The notes under the pieces are model-generated. The model made no database searches. It was not told the origin of the DNA and saw nothing but the letters and a program-made list of their open reading frames with translations. A stretch of DNA of 64,000 bases, taken from assembly GCF_030272615.1 (NCBI RefSeq), contig NC_081406.1, positions 396,636,439 through 396,700,438 of the forward strand, read 5' to 3'. Positions 44,128 through 55,247 of the stretch are shown piece after piece. Each line of letters starts with the position of its first letter. Position 1 is the first letter of the stretch. Position numbers and translations under genes: made by a program. The DNA is from Cryptomeria japonica (Eukaryota; Streptophyta; Pinopsida; Cupressales; Cupressaceae).

Positions 44128-45411
44128 TGTAAAGCGAAAAATCGAACCCTGGGTGTTCCCCCACTCCAAGGAGAGAGAAAGGAGGTCACTAGGATTGACG
44201 GTTTTCACTTAGGAGAGACTTTACATTCAAAAGAGGGGTTCAAACTCACAAGATCCAATCCCACACAATGCAAGATTGAATTCTAAATGAGTTTCAAGGG
44301 TTGAGACATCAAGGATACCCTCTTCTGTAAAGAATGTAGATAGAAGGATTGAACTAGGAGTGTATGTAAAAGTAAGAAAGATTCGCTTGCAGACGGAGAT
44401 AGGGACACGAGATGAAGCTACGGACCTAAAATTAGCAGTAAAATGTTGAGACGATGCTGTCCTGCAAATTTGAGCGAAAGTTGACGGGACGATGGCGCCC
44501 AGAGTGCACACGGTCCTCCGAAAAATCCGCAAAACGAAGGGGGATTTGTTCGTCTCTGCACAAGGATTCCAGATCTTCAATTATAGCCGCGTACCTGCAA
44601 CCTACACACAGAAAAGAGAGGACGATTGGGGGGTTAGGGATTAGGGGTTTGCCTTTAGGTCAAACCCCGGTTTTGGAATTAACCAATAAATGAGAATGCT
44701 GTAAATGTAAGTGTTTGTAATGTAATCAAGTACTGATACCTTGTTGTAAGAATGTTTGTATTCTTACATGCGAAGGTGTAATGATGTTGTATGTTGTATG
44801 TTGTAGGTGATCTCCTCTTCAATGGTTGAATCCTTGTCTTGAATGCAACACCTAGCCTTGAATGGAGACTTAGAATGCTCAATTGCTTGAAGGAATGCTT
44901 GAATGCTTGAATGTTTGAATGTTTGCCTATCGCTTCCGCCTCTTGCACACATATATTTTCCCTCCTCTTTTCCGAGAGGGGAAATGTAGTTTATATACTT
45001 GTCAATTAGGGTTAGGAGACTGATTTTTCCGACCTTAGGCCGACCTAGGAACATTATTTTCCAAATTGCAAACCTGAAGACCCGATGCCCAACAAGAGAC
45101 TGGGCCCAAAATAGGGCCAGGGACTAGGGCGCTGGGCGCCATGGTCCTGAGGGACCAGGGCGCTAGGCGCCATGGTCCTGAAGGACCGGGGCGCTGGGCG
45201 CCATGGTCCTGAAGGACCAGGGCGCTGGGCGCCAAGGTCCCACCTCTCGGGACAGCAGGGTGCAAGGAGGATCAGGCCAAGGTGTAGAAAGATGCAGTTT
45301 TTGATGTCATAAACAGGTTTCGGGGTCTCCATTCAGGTTCAACGTTGCGCCGCCATCGTGAAGACCCAAATGCAGTCGAAATTGCAAGTGTCGTAATTTT
45401 ACGACGCTACA
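44128..45411 (-). repeat. Copy B 5' LTR
   Basis: 1284 bp. It carries four hairpin minisatellite units (45121-45240, 120 bp) and the 30-nt module at 44487-44516. Confidence 0.92.
45121..45240. repeat. Hairpin minisatellite, four units, copy B 5' LTR
   Basis: Four units with a 31-bp period, each able to fold into a GC-rich stem with a loop of about 3 nt. Confidence 0.85.
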
Positions 45412-46082
45412 TTAGCATGTGCTATATGATTTTTTTTATTGAAATTCAATTCCATTTTGCATGCTTTTGAACTTGATTTAGATTTTTAATTTAATCTTTG
45501 CATGATATTGAATTCTCATAATTCAATTTAATCTTTGAATATATTTAGAACTTGACTTAGAAATTTCAATTTGATTTTATTTAAATTCAACTTGATCTTT
45601 GAATTCATGCAAACCTGGTTTAAGAATTCAATTTGATTTTTGAAATCATGAAATTGAAATGTACATGTAATGAAATTGGGAGAATATGAATTTGAATTTG
45701 AATTAGAAGAATTAATGAAATTAAAAGAAAATAGAATTTGGGGATTTGGATTTTGAATTTGAATTAGAAGAATTAATTAATTAATTTAAAGAAATTATTT
45801 AATTATTTAAAAATTGAATTTAATTAAATAATAAAGATTATTTAACTAAAGGAATTAAATCACAATTAATTAATTAATTAAATTTAATTAATATTTAGAA
45901 AATGTTAAATGATTAATTGATGAGGATATAATAGAAACATGATAATTAGTACTATGATGAAGAAATGTGAATTTAGAAGAATAAGATTAATTAATTTAAT
46001 TAAATAATTAAAGAATTATTTGATCAATTAGACGAATAATTAGTACATGATTAATGAGACATTTTTAGGTGTCTACAGGTGG

Positions 46083-47600
46083 CACCATTGGTGGAAGTCA
46101 TGGATAGGTTGTAACTGAGTGGTGGGTTGGTGGTGTAACAATGATGGTATTACATTGGTGACAATCAAGTTAGGTTTGAGTGACTAACTTCAATTGGTTT
46201 TTAAAATTATTTAATTTTTACGAAAATTCCAATCTCTTTCAAACTTGACAAAGGAATTAAACTAGGTTTAATTTTGAGTTCCTTGTAGTTGGCTAAGAAC
46301 ATTGTTAGAAAAATTACCATTCCAATCAAACTATTTCCTACATAATCCTATGAGAGAAAATCATGCATATAAACTTAAATAATAACCATAATACAAAGAT
46401 CATAGACACACCCTTATATTACACAAAATACACCCTAGAAAATCTCTCAAGAAGAAAAAGTTTGGCCTCCAAAAACATCTACACTCAATGTATTATTCAA
46501 CAATGAAATGTTATAATGCAACTATATAGTCTCCACAAATACTTTCAAAACATCAAGCTCCTTCAATGCATCTTCCATGTGTCCAAGCATGTAACCACAC
46601 ATCCCATTCCATGCTTCACATATGTACCTAACAAAAGGGCTCAATACAAATGACAACTAAACCAAACAATCAACTAGGCAACAAAATCATTGACCTTGAT
46701 ATTTACTTTTTGATACTAATTTTTTGAAATATTAAATATTTTTTTCCATTCAAATATTTTTTTCATGTGCAATCCACACATGGAATATTTAACCAATATT
46801 GTATACAACTTTACATATCGACCCAAATAAATATTTAATGTCGCTAAACACATATCCTAAATATCCTCAAATTTATTTTACATGATTAAAATAATTATTT
46901 CTTGTGCAAGGTGTACAACGCCCTTTTTCTAACATAATCAACATGACAAATGTGATAAATCATCAATGTGATGAGACAATAAAGGCAACACAATGAGTTG
47001 ATTAACAAATAACAATATAAATGATTAGCTATAATGACACAATTAGTTGATTAGGATGATGAGAAATTTAATTGACAAAATGACAAAATTTAAGTGTTTA
47101 AAGGATGTAACTAGATGTCCAAAACGAATGCAATTGATTGACTTTAAAAAAAAGACATAGCAACAAATCACATTGAGCATGTACTAGTCATCTCAAAGCT
47201 TAAAATGAATGGGCATGACTTGGTCAAAGTTTGAAATTAAATTTTTTAAAATTTGAGATCAGATTTATGGGTGTGAGATCATTCTATACTCACAAGATTG
47301 ATTAAAGACACCAAAATGATAAGATCTTGGAAGGGAATAAATGTCTTGATATGTATACATATACAAATATATGAATAAAATAGATACAAATATAAAAGAA
47401 TGTGTAAACACAATTTAATATGATATAAAAAAATAAATTTAACTTTACATAAAAATACAAATTATTGATATAAATCTATTAAATCATTTCCTCAAACGAA
47501 ATCCAAAGCCAAATATAAATTTTATCATAAAAATATATTTAACTCAACTCAAACATTTAAATTCCTTCATTTATTATTTCACATCAAGATCCATAAAGGG
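46083..47600. other. Spacer between element H and the gene at 47802
   Basis: About 1.5 kb, AT-rich. I see no ORF, repeat array or RNA gene that I can support on either strand. Confidence 0.5.
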
Positions 47601-47678
47601 GGGTCCCAAAATGGGGCAGGAGAGCATGGTATTACGCGTTAGAGGTTATCAACACACAGGAGCGACAAAATTTGATTG

Positions 47679-47685
47679 TATAAAA
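47679..47685 (+). promoter_or_regulatory. Candidate TATA box
   Basis: TATAAAA lies 117 bp upstream of the ATG at 47802, in sequence less AT-rich than its surroundings. A transcription start about 30 bp further on would give a 5' UTR near 90 nt. Confidence 0.45.
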
Positions 47686-47801
47686 CAGTTGAGATGGAAA
47701 TACAGCCGACATTCAAAGCGTTTTAATATCTGCTCGTTTTGATTGAAGCGAGAATTTAGCATCCTTTAATTCCTTGCTCGATTGAAAGGAGTGAGGGCAA
47801 A

Positions 47802-48073
47802 ATGAGCGACGAAGAGCAGGGACAAACATCCAGTGCCAGCACTTCTTCTCCCGCAGAGCAGGCAAGGGCCTTTCCTGAGGTATGACTGCAAAATCAGGAC
47901 GTTTTTACATCCGTGTAGGAATTGTCGTTGATTTATTTAGGCTACTTGCAGGTGCTGCCATTTCAGATGTATCCACCGTTTCATCATCAAAGTGGGGGGA
48001 TCTATGCCGTGCCTTATCTGCCATTCGGCGGCGGTGTCGGAACCCTTATTCCCTTGACCTATAATATGCCCAC
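47802..48073 (+). CDS. First two coding exons of an unidentified plant gene
   Basis: Exon 1 (47802-47879) encodes MSDEEQGQTSSASTSSPAEQ plus six residues and ends at GAG|GTATGA. A 72-bp intron (47880-47951) ends TACTTGCAG. Exon 2 (47952-48073), in the same phase, encodes VLPFQMYPPF, then GGIYAVPYLPFGGG and LIPLTYNMP, and ends at CAC|GTAAGT, a textbook donor. The peptide is a Ser/Glu-rich start followed by a Pro/Tyr/Gly-rich stretch. The -LIPLTYN-P- ending reminds me of the N-terminal part of a conserved plant membrane-protein family, but this is recollection only and I give no name. No third exon is found up to 64000, so either intron 2 exceeds 15.9 kb and holds the elements to the right, or this is a 5' gene fragment. 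No stop or frameshift is present in the two exons. Confidence 0.6.
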
Positions 48074-49784
48074 GTAAGTACTCTTTGTCATTTCAGATTT
48101 GTTCTTTCTTCGCCTTAAATTCATGCCGTAGAACAATATTTGGCTTCTCTACGAAATTCAGATGATATCAAAGCCACACGCGATCCCCATATCAATACAT
48201 TATTGTACTAGTTATGCCTGAACAAAACAAATGCAACAGAATACTAGAGCAGTAGGCTTCTTATAGATTAAAAGATAGAAAGTGCGATCACAATTTTCTG
48301 CTCATCTCATGGTGGATCACAAAGTGTGATCCAAAAGGTTGATGCAAACAGATATACACAGTTTTTATTCAAAGATCTTTGCAAATTTAAGATATAATTC
48401 ATCAAATAGATGACGGATAACTCGATGCCGTCCCGTTGGTTGAGCCTTGGTGGGAAATCAACTGGTCCGTCAAGTCAATGGTCTGTATACATTACATACA
48501 TCTGCCTGCCCTGGCAAGACTCTGACTGATAATACCAGTAGGCATCAGCACGATGAATGCCATTTCCCCTTTCCGGTCACTTCAGTCGGTTTAGTCCCGA
48601 ATCAATCACTTCAGTGAAATTGGAATCAATCAACTGACAGTGAAGCGTATGGCATCGCTTGTGGCTAATTCTAACGGAATTCAAGTTGGCTCATATGCCA
48701 TATTATGAATAGCCTGTCAACTGGCTAACACATAATTATAGCACAATTTACATACACCTTTTTTCTGATATCTTTTGTCTAAAAACTCATATTAACCTCC
48801 AGTAGTTTTAAGTGTATGAAACCATATTTTCTTATACGAGTTTCTCTATGCTCTAGACGTTAAATATTTGAATGCTGTTCAACATACTATTCTAGACTGC
48901 GTGTTCCATCTTAATTTGACACTTCTTGTGGTTTTTCCTCTCTAATGTGAATGAAGTCTCTAGTTACTAACAATTGATATTCGGAGCGCACCGAACTTGT
49001 TATTAGAATTCTGTATGCAATATTTTGTAGATTGTGCCATTTTGTCATTGTGTTCTTTGGTTTTAGATGTTTGAGATTATCCACTTCGGAGCCATTAAAG
49101 ATTTTTGGAAATCGATTCAAGTGATTATTGTCATGCCTTTTATATATCCCAACTCACTTTTCTACAAATCTTGGAGTTTCTGTATTACTCGACACCCATT
49201 ATTGGAGGTGAATTTTGGAAGAATAATGAGTTGTATGAGGCATAGAAGCAACTATCTTTCTTCCCAATATCTTGGCAATCCAAAAGATAAAAGATATTTT
49301 CAATTTGTCGGTATATCATTGGAGAAAAAGAGAAAATATTGGGAACCCAATAAATGCAGGACAAAAAGTAATAATTGGGTTTTTTTACATTTAAAGCCAT
49401 CCTAATAGCATAAAAGTGAGAGAGTGAAAGTAAATGAGGATCCATACCACAAATATTAATATATGGATTTTCCTCATTGATTTTGAGATTGCTGATTACA
49501 GTGCACACTGCACAGTACATTAGTACATAATTCATCTTCAAAGTTTGAACCCTTACAAAATCATTAGCTACAAATGTCAAGCTATGAAGTAATCCAAAGC
49601 AGGCAGAGCCAATGGGGCTAACTACTGTAAGTACAATCAACTATGGGATTGCAGTTCCTCGTGTTTTTGCAATGGGTTATTCATGATGAAGTGAGGCTAG
49701 CTAATCAAAACCTACAAAGCTATGAAGTAATACAAACTACAAACTACAAACTAACTACAAATGTCATGCTATGAAGCTAAGTTG
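48074..49784 (+). other. Putative intron 2 of the gene, unique-looking sequence
   Basis: About 1.7 kb without a further convincing exon. The frames at 49067-49405 plus and 49185-49640 minus overlap each other, resemble nothing I know and are not called. The part at 48420-48700 is less AT-rich than the rest but shows no ORF. Confidence 0.4.
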
Positions 49785-51450
49785 TAGGGTTCGCCTATGC
49801 AGGCCCCTGGTACCGGTCTGGTTTGGGTGTGGATCCTGGTTCGGTCCACTTGTGGGTCCAGCCAGGGTTCACGCCCGCACAGACTAGTTCAGCTTGGGCA
49901 AACCCGAATGTCCGATGGTCCAAAAAAGTCATTTGTTTTTTGCAAAATTTAAGAGTTTTTTGAAGTCTGCCACGTGGAAAACAAAATTAAAACCCTAAAA
50001 GTGACATTTAAAACATAAATATAGTTCATTTCTCCTCATTTGTTTTGCAAACATCAGTTGTTTCATTGCAGCTTGAGCAAATAGGAGGAGTTGAAGGTTG
50101 ATTTTTGAAGCTTGAACAAGTGTTGTAGCATCATTTCTACACATTTTCAAGCTTCCATTGGCTGAAAGAGGTAGCTTTTTGTACATTTAAAATTTTTTTT
50201 CAACCATTTTTGTTTCATAATTTATTTGTTTAGTTTACCTCTTTTTTTTTCTCATTATTTTGTTTTTGTTTTTGAATGTGTTCATATAATTTCTTGCCAT
50301 AGGAACTAGAATGGCATTTACCTCTTCCTCCATAGGCACAAATGAACAATCAAAACAAAAATCAGATCCAAATTCTTCATTATGGAAGTATGTTGACATT
50401 ACAAGACCGCTTTCGGGAGCTGGGGGATTTTGTTGGAAATGCAAAGGATGTGATGTAGAATGTAATAGTTCATATTATTGGGTGGTAGGTCATATATGTG
50501 GAATATCGGGAAGAGGCATCAAAAAATGCCCTGGAAAAATGGTGTGCCTACACCACAAGAGACTGTGTTGAAATATATTAGGGAGCATGAAGAAGTAGAA
50601 GAGAGAGAAGGCCGCATATTAAATCAAACCGCTCCAAAAAGACAAAGGGAATGCAGCCCCCATCTATTCCCAATATTGTAAGAGAAAACCACCCCTTCTT
50701 TTCCACAACCGAGTCTGAAAGTGAAGCATCCATTGTATGCAAAAGATCAAAGGGGCCTTTAGAAACTGCATTTAAAAATGAGAGTCGAGACATTGTTGGC
50801 CAAGATGTAGCAAGATGTATATATGCAAATGGGTTGGCTTTCAATGTTGTTCGCTCTCCATATTGGAAACAAATGTTGAAAAGTGTTAATGAAGCTCCAA
50901 GAGTGTACAAGGGCCCGAGTTATGAGAAGGTACGTGGAACCTTGTTGGAAAGAGAGGTGAAGAAGGTTGAAGATGCATTGAAGCCCATAAGGGATTCATG
51001 GGCTGAGACAAGTGTATTAATTGTTTCAAATGGGTGGAAAGACTCTAAAAATTGTCCCTTGATCAATGCCATAGTGGTGTCCCCTAAAGGGGCAATGTTT
51101 TTGAAAGTTGTGGATTGTGAGGGCTATGTAAAAGATGGGCAATTTATTGTAGATATTCTCATCTTTGCCATTGAGACAGTGTGACCCCGTAATGTTCAAG
51201 TCATAATGGACAATGCAAAAAATTGTGGAGCTGTTGTTTTGTTGGTTGAGAAATGCTATTATCACATCTTTTGGACACCTTGTGCGGTCCATTCACTCAA
51301 TCTTATGCTACAAAAGATTGGGAATAAAATTGATTGGATCAAACAAATGTCTGCAGAGGCTGAGGACATCTAGATGTTCATCACAAACCACCACATGTCT
51401 CAAGGGATTTTTAGATCTTTTTCGAATTTGGAGCTATTGAAGGCAAGTGA

Positions 51451-52439
51451 AATAGTAATTTAATTTTTTTTTAAGATAAAAGGCGAGAAACTTATATAAA
51501 TACATTAATATTATGAAAATAAATACAAAGTAACATATGCCTGATGGCTCTATACAGCCATGATTCTTCATTACATTCCCAATTTGATAAAAAATGCTAT
51601 ACTAGATTGACTGTGATCTAGAACTATAGAATCAAAATGGCTTAAGAATTGGAAGCCATACATTTACAACATCAATTTATAACCTATTACTATTCCCAAT
51701 ACAAATTGAGAAATCTAGACCATAACAAAAATATATCCCCGAGTCTGTGCTATACAAAGTTCCCAACCATATCAAAATTTGAAAGTAAAGTTAGCTTATT
51801 CTTCCATTGCTACTGGGTTTCCATCTTCAGCCCCATGCCTTTCCTCATACAAATTTTTGAATGCTCACGAACAGGGGAGTGAGTGGAGCTTGCGTTGTCT
51901 GGAATTGCATTTCCGCCAACATTTTGCCCAACTGCTATGTTCACGTTTGGAATGAGGGGTTGAACTTGAACTTGAGTATTTCTTCCCTCATCATGCGGAT
52001 CATGTTCTAAAATAACTAGCAGGGCATTAACCTTTTGCTGAATTTGCACAATTAACTCATCACCAAGTACCCTGCCATTACATTGCAAGGCATGTTTCAC
52101 ATGTCTGAAGCTTTGCCTCTCCAGCGATTTCTTAATGCCATCATAAACAGCCATATATGCATGCCCATTTAATAAGAACTTTCTGGGGAACAATCCTCCA
52201 ATATGGGCATGACCTTTCCAGAAATCATAATTCTGAATTGCTCTCAAGAATTTATTATCTCCCAACATCTGAGGCATAATGGTCTTTCGAGCTACTTTGT
52301 CAAGCAATGTAAATGACTGCAGCATGACTAAAGCATTTGAAAGAAAGACTGAAACTAATTGAGAGGGGAATAGAATTCTCCTAGACTGTGGAAATAAAGT
52401 ATCCTCACCAATTATTCTCTTGATAATAGTAATTTAATT
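51451..52439 (-). mobile_element. Retrocopy of a host mRNA in the hAT intron
   Basis: An insert of about 959 bp (51466-52424) is flanked by AATAGTAATTTAATT at 51451-51465 and 52425-52439, an exact 15-bp TSD. On the minus strand it begins directly in an open reading frame and ends in a poly(A)-like run (T-run at 51464-51472 on the plus strand) after about 340 bp of 3' UTR-like sequence. These are the marks of LINE-mediated retroposition of a 5'-truncated mRNA. Confidence 0.8.
51810..52424 (-). pseudogene. C-terminal 204 codons of an unidentified protein, uninterrupted
   Basis: From the insertion edge the minus-strand frame reads IKRIIGEDTLFPQSRRILFP, VSVFLSNALVMLQSFTLLD, GDNKFLRAIQNYDFWKGHAH, GGLFPRKFLLNGHAYMAVYD and KHALQCNGRVLGDELIVQIQ, then a polar tail to a TAG at 51810. 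No stop or frameshift is present. Its complexity is that of a globular host protein, but I do not recognise the family. The first internal ATG is at 52325. With no promoter and lying antisense inside a dead transposon intron, it is most likely a young processed pseudogene. Expression is possible but unsupported. Confidence 0.7.
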
Positions 52440-53747
52440 GTACATTTTTTGATTTTTTAATTTTCAATGTTCATAATTTGATTTGTAAGCTATAATGTGT
52501 ATTCTACTTTAAAGTTTGTCTTTATTTTTTAATCATTTTGGCATTAATTTCTGTTATAGGTTGTTGAGACCCATTTTGCATCGAACACAATTGTCTTGAG
52601 ACAACTTGTGAAAGTAAAAGTGGCATTTTGCAATATGGTGATCAGCCAAAATTGGGCTATATGGAAACAGAGCAGCACTAAGAGGGCAGCAAGAATAAGG
52701 GTCAGGATATTGGATGAGTCATGGTGGGATCTTGTGACATATCTCAGTTTTATTGAGCCTATTTTGAGCATGATTCACTATGGTGACATGGATAGGCCTT
52801 GCATTGGAGAGATTTATGATGGCATTTGACTCAATGCTTGAAAAAATGAAGTGCATTATAAATGAAAAAGAGCAAGACCCCGAGGAGAAATTCTTCAAAC
52901 AAGTAGAAGCAATTGTTGTAGAAAGGTGGGATAAGATGACCACTCTTTTGCATCTTCTTGCCTATGTCTTGACACCAAAATACTATAGCAATCAATTTAT
53001 TGATCAACTAGGAAGACTTGCACCATGGAGAGATTTAGAGTGTCTGATGGGTACAAGGCAACATTCCTTAGACTCTATGGTGAAGATGATGTGCAAGATG
53101 TGATTATAAATGAGTTCATAGAATTTGCAAACAGAAATGGTTGTGTTGACCCTCTTCGTCATAGATTCAAGGAGGATGCTCGTAGTTGGTGTTACTTTCA
53201 TGGCACATGCTTCCAAAACTTACAACCCTTCGTAGTCAAAGTTTCATCACAAGTAATTTTAATTAAAAATTTATCACAAGTTTGTTTTATTTATAGTTTA
53301 CTTTGTCTTCATAGGTTGGTAGTAACTTTTAATTTTATAAAATTATAACTTTAATTGTTTACGTTGTTTTCATAGGTTGCTAGTTCACGTGCATCAAAAA
53401 GAAATTGGATCACATACTCTTTCATCCACTCAGTAAAGCACAATAGATTGCAATAAAAAAGAGCTGAGAATTTAGTATATATGCATTCCAACCTACGCCT
53501 TCTTTCACACAAGCAACATGACTACAAGTAAGGGGAGACCAAGATGTAGGATATAGAGCCAGAGCATATTGATTTGGATGCTTCTACTTCTTAGCTTGTT
53601 GCATTTGATGACTTGAAAAACGAGCAAACTTATAATGCAAGTGCAAGTGCAAGTGGCATTGGCATTGGTTCATCTAATGTCAATGTCAATGATGAGGAGG
53701 ATGAGAATGATGATGTTGATGATTTAGAGAATCCATTTGATGATTAA

Positions 53748-54455
53748 ACTTTAAAAATTAAAATTATAGTTTTAATTGTTGAAACAATGATACTTGAACT
53801 CGATATTATTATTTTGTCATTTTGATATTGAACTTGATGTATATGATGCTATGATGGTATGATCATGATGCTATGATTACAAGTTTATGTTGGTTTTATT
53901 GTTTATATGATGCTATGTGACATTCCAATCTTAATTCATGCTTCTAGGCTGCATATATATATAATTTTTACAGTTTTTTTTGACTAATGTAATGTCCCCT
54001 TCTCAATGGTGAGAAGTTCAGTTGGTCATTAGCCTATTTCTTGGACCCGTAGGCTAACTGGAAGCAGAATTCAGGGTTTCCAACTTTTGTGGAGGTTTGC
54101 AGGAGCTGTTTAATGATTGACGAATTGGAATTTTACAATTCAGACTGTTGATTCCTTTTGGGTTTTCAGAGAGCTTCTTAGGGGTGTGACATGCATTTAG
54201 TCCAGAGAAGTTTTTCGAACTTACTATTTTTATTAAGTTGGAGGCAACCATTAGGATTTCTGGGTTTTTCTAGGTTTTTTGAGTTCACCCACGGGGTTCG
54301 AAGAGCAATCTTTTTGGTAATGTTTTTAGGACTTACTATTTTTAGTAAGTACTATATCCGACAATACTATTTTTAGCAGTTCAGTCCAGAGCTCCAACTC
54401 AGTTCAGTTTTGGTGATTTCCAGTACTTCAGTTCTCGGCTCAATTTAACAATAAT
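53748..54455. other. Unassigned sequence, possibly part of an LTR
   Basis: About 700 bp with no ORF. A TGTAATGTCCCCTTCTC segment near 53987 resembles the start of some plant LTRs, and ACTTACTATTTTTA recurs at about 54220 and 54331. The copia element at 54456 interrupts it and the sequence resumes at 60371. Confidence 0.35.
54451..54455. repeat. TSD of copia element 1
   Basis: ATAAT is repeated exactly at 60366-60370. Confidence 0.9.
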
Positions 54456-55145
54456 TGTTAAAGATTATAACTTCAGTAGATATCATGCTGCCGTATTAAT
54501 GTAATTCTCGTGCTCTTCATATTGGGGTTGCCATCTTCAGCTGGAAATGTATCCGTTTTCTTCTTCTTGTTTCATATTCTTCATAACTGTCACTGACTTG
54601 TATTATTTGGAAATCGGTTCCTTTCTTAAAGTTCGCCAGCTCATTGTGTATGTCGGTGTGTAACTGACACTGTTCTTTATGATCTGTCTTTCGCCTTCTT
54701 CTTGAGGAGTTTATCGGGTTTTCAAAACATGTTATTTATTCATGTGCCATGGGTCATTCAGAAGATGATCAACATTCATTGAAAGGTCTTCTGCTGTAAC
54801 TTTGTATCTGCTCTTATGTTTTGAGTTGATCATTTATGTTCAGCGGTGAACATTTGGGTGTGCAGATTCATTCTATTGCATCTTCTTCTACATTATTTTG
54901 TAAGCAGATTTTTGATAGTCAACTTCTATTTTAGTATTATCAATCATTGTTAAAATGATTGCCTTCTAAGTGTGAGAGATATGTACTTATTTTGGGACTT
55001 CAATAAAATCTATTTTTTCAGTGTGGCTGGGGTTTTCACCCTCAGGTGGAGGGTTTTCCCAGGATAATTTGTTGTGTTCTTGTTCTCTTAAGCTTTCTCA
55101 GGATCTATTATCTGTGTTTTTAGCATTCTGGTTCTATTTTTAACA
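54456..55145 (+). repeat. Copia 1 5' LTR
   Basis: 690 bp from TGTTAAAGATTATAAC to TTTTTAACA. An AATAAA at about 55005-55010 may serve for polyadenylation. Confidence 0.95.
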
Positions 55146-55157
55146 TGGTATCAGAGC
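55146..55157 (+). promoter_or_regulatory. Copia 1 PBS (initiator-Met tRNA)
   Basis: TGGTATCAGAGC directly follows the LTR end. Confidence 0.95.
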
Positions 55158-55247
55158 GGGTATAAAAATAAGATCCAGAGTCAGATTGCTTAATTTTGAA
55201 ATTCTCTTTATTTGGAGCCTTACTCGGTTGATTTCAAGGTTTTCATC

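Larger units (their letters stand above)
37324..45411 (-). mobile_element. GAG-only LTR retrotransposon, copy B
   Basis: An 8088-bp minus-strand relative of copy A: 5' LTR 45411 to 44128, PBS 44124 to 44107, leader, broken gag 42758 to 39329, and 3' LTR 38576 to 37324, with an exact TTAGC TSD. Like copy A it has no pol genes. It sits in the 5' LTR of element H. Confidence 0.93.
1751..46077 (-). mobile_element. Element H: old Ty3/gypsy (Tat/Ogre-like), interrupted
   Basis: On the minus strand the order is 5' LTR (46077 to 36661), PBS (36658 to 36641), a long leader with tandem repeats, a small pre-gag ORF, gag from 33906, the inserted LARD-like element (32598 to 4367), the rest of gag with a zinc knuckle, protease, and a G-patch-like segment to about 2104. 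RT, integrase and 3' LTR are not seen and may lie beyond the LINE remnant or be deleted. The LTR starts TGTAGACACC and ends TTACA. The pre-gag ORF, long leader and G-patch-like region after the protease resemble Tat/Ogre elements; that placement is family knowledge plus inference. Frameshifts and stops show it is dead. Confidence 0.7.
36661..46077 (-). repeat. Element H 5' LTR, interrupted by copy B
   Basis: It starts TGTAACTCGG and ends GGTGTCTACA in plus orientation; without copy B and one TSD it is about 1324 bp. It is very AT-rich with many AATTAATT-type stretches. The following bases GGTGG (46078-46082) would be the right TSD; the partner lies outside the window. Confidence 0.75.
49785..53747 (+). 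mobile_element. hAT-family DNA transposon, decayed
   Basis: A TAGGGTTCGCC start at 49785 and GC-rich subterminal sequence (to about 49910) resemble a hAT 5' end. The transposase pseudogene follows. No matching inverted terminal repeat is seen after 53747, so the right end is lost or too diverged and the 8-bp TSD cannot be defined. Confidence 0.65.
50311..53747 (+). pseudogene. hAT transposase (BED, DUF659, dimerisation), with introns
   Basis: Exon 1 starts MAFTSSSIGTNEQSKQKSDP. A BED-type finger follows (LWKYVDITRPLSGAGGFCWK, CDVECNSSYYWVVGHICGI, GIKKCPG). After a frameshift near 50540 comes the DUF659 block (GPLETAFKNESRDIVGQDVA, FNVVRSPYWKQMLKSVNEAP, IRDSWAETSVLIVSNGWKD), then a TGA at 51182-51184 and DNAKNCGAVVLLVEKCYYHI. 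The exon ends AAG|GCAAGT, a GC-AG donor, at 51442; exon 2 starts at 52560 (VVETHFASNTIVLRQL) and has a one-base insertion near 52823. Intron 2 is about 53253-53375. Exon 3 holds the hAT dimerisation motif (RNWITYSFIHSVKHNRL), nonsense codons and an acidic tail ending at 53747. Intact, it would cut and paste hAT elements. Confidence 0.85.

Noticed and set aside
49067-49640. Overlapping ORFs of 112 codons (plus) and 151 codons (minus)
   Set aside because: No recognisable protein features; they lie in AT-rich sequence and conflict with each other. Splice-supported coding could not be shown.
53987-54455. A solo LTR starting TGTAATGTCCCC
   Set aside because: Only a suggestive start is seen. No matching end or TSD could be found across the copia 1 insertion, so it is listed as unassigned sequence.
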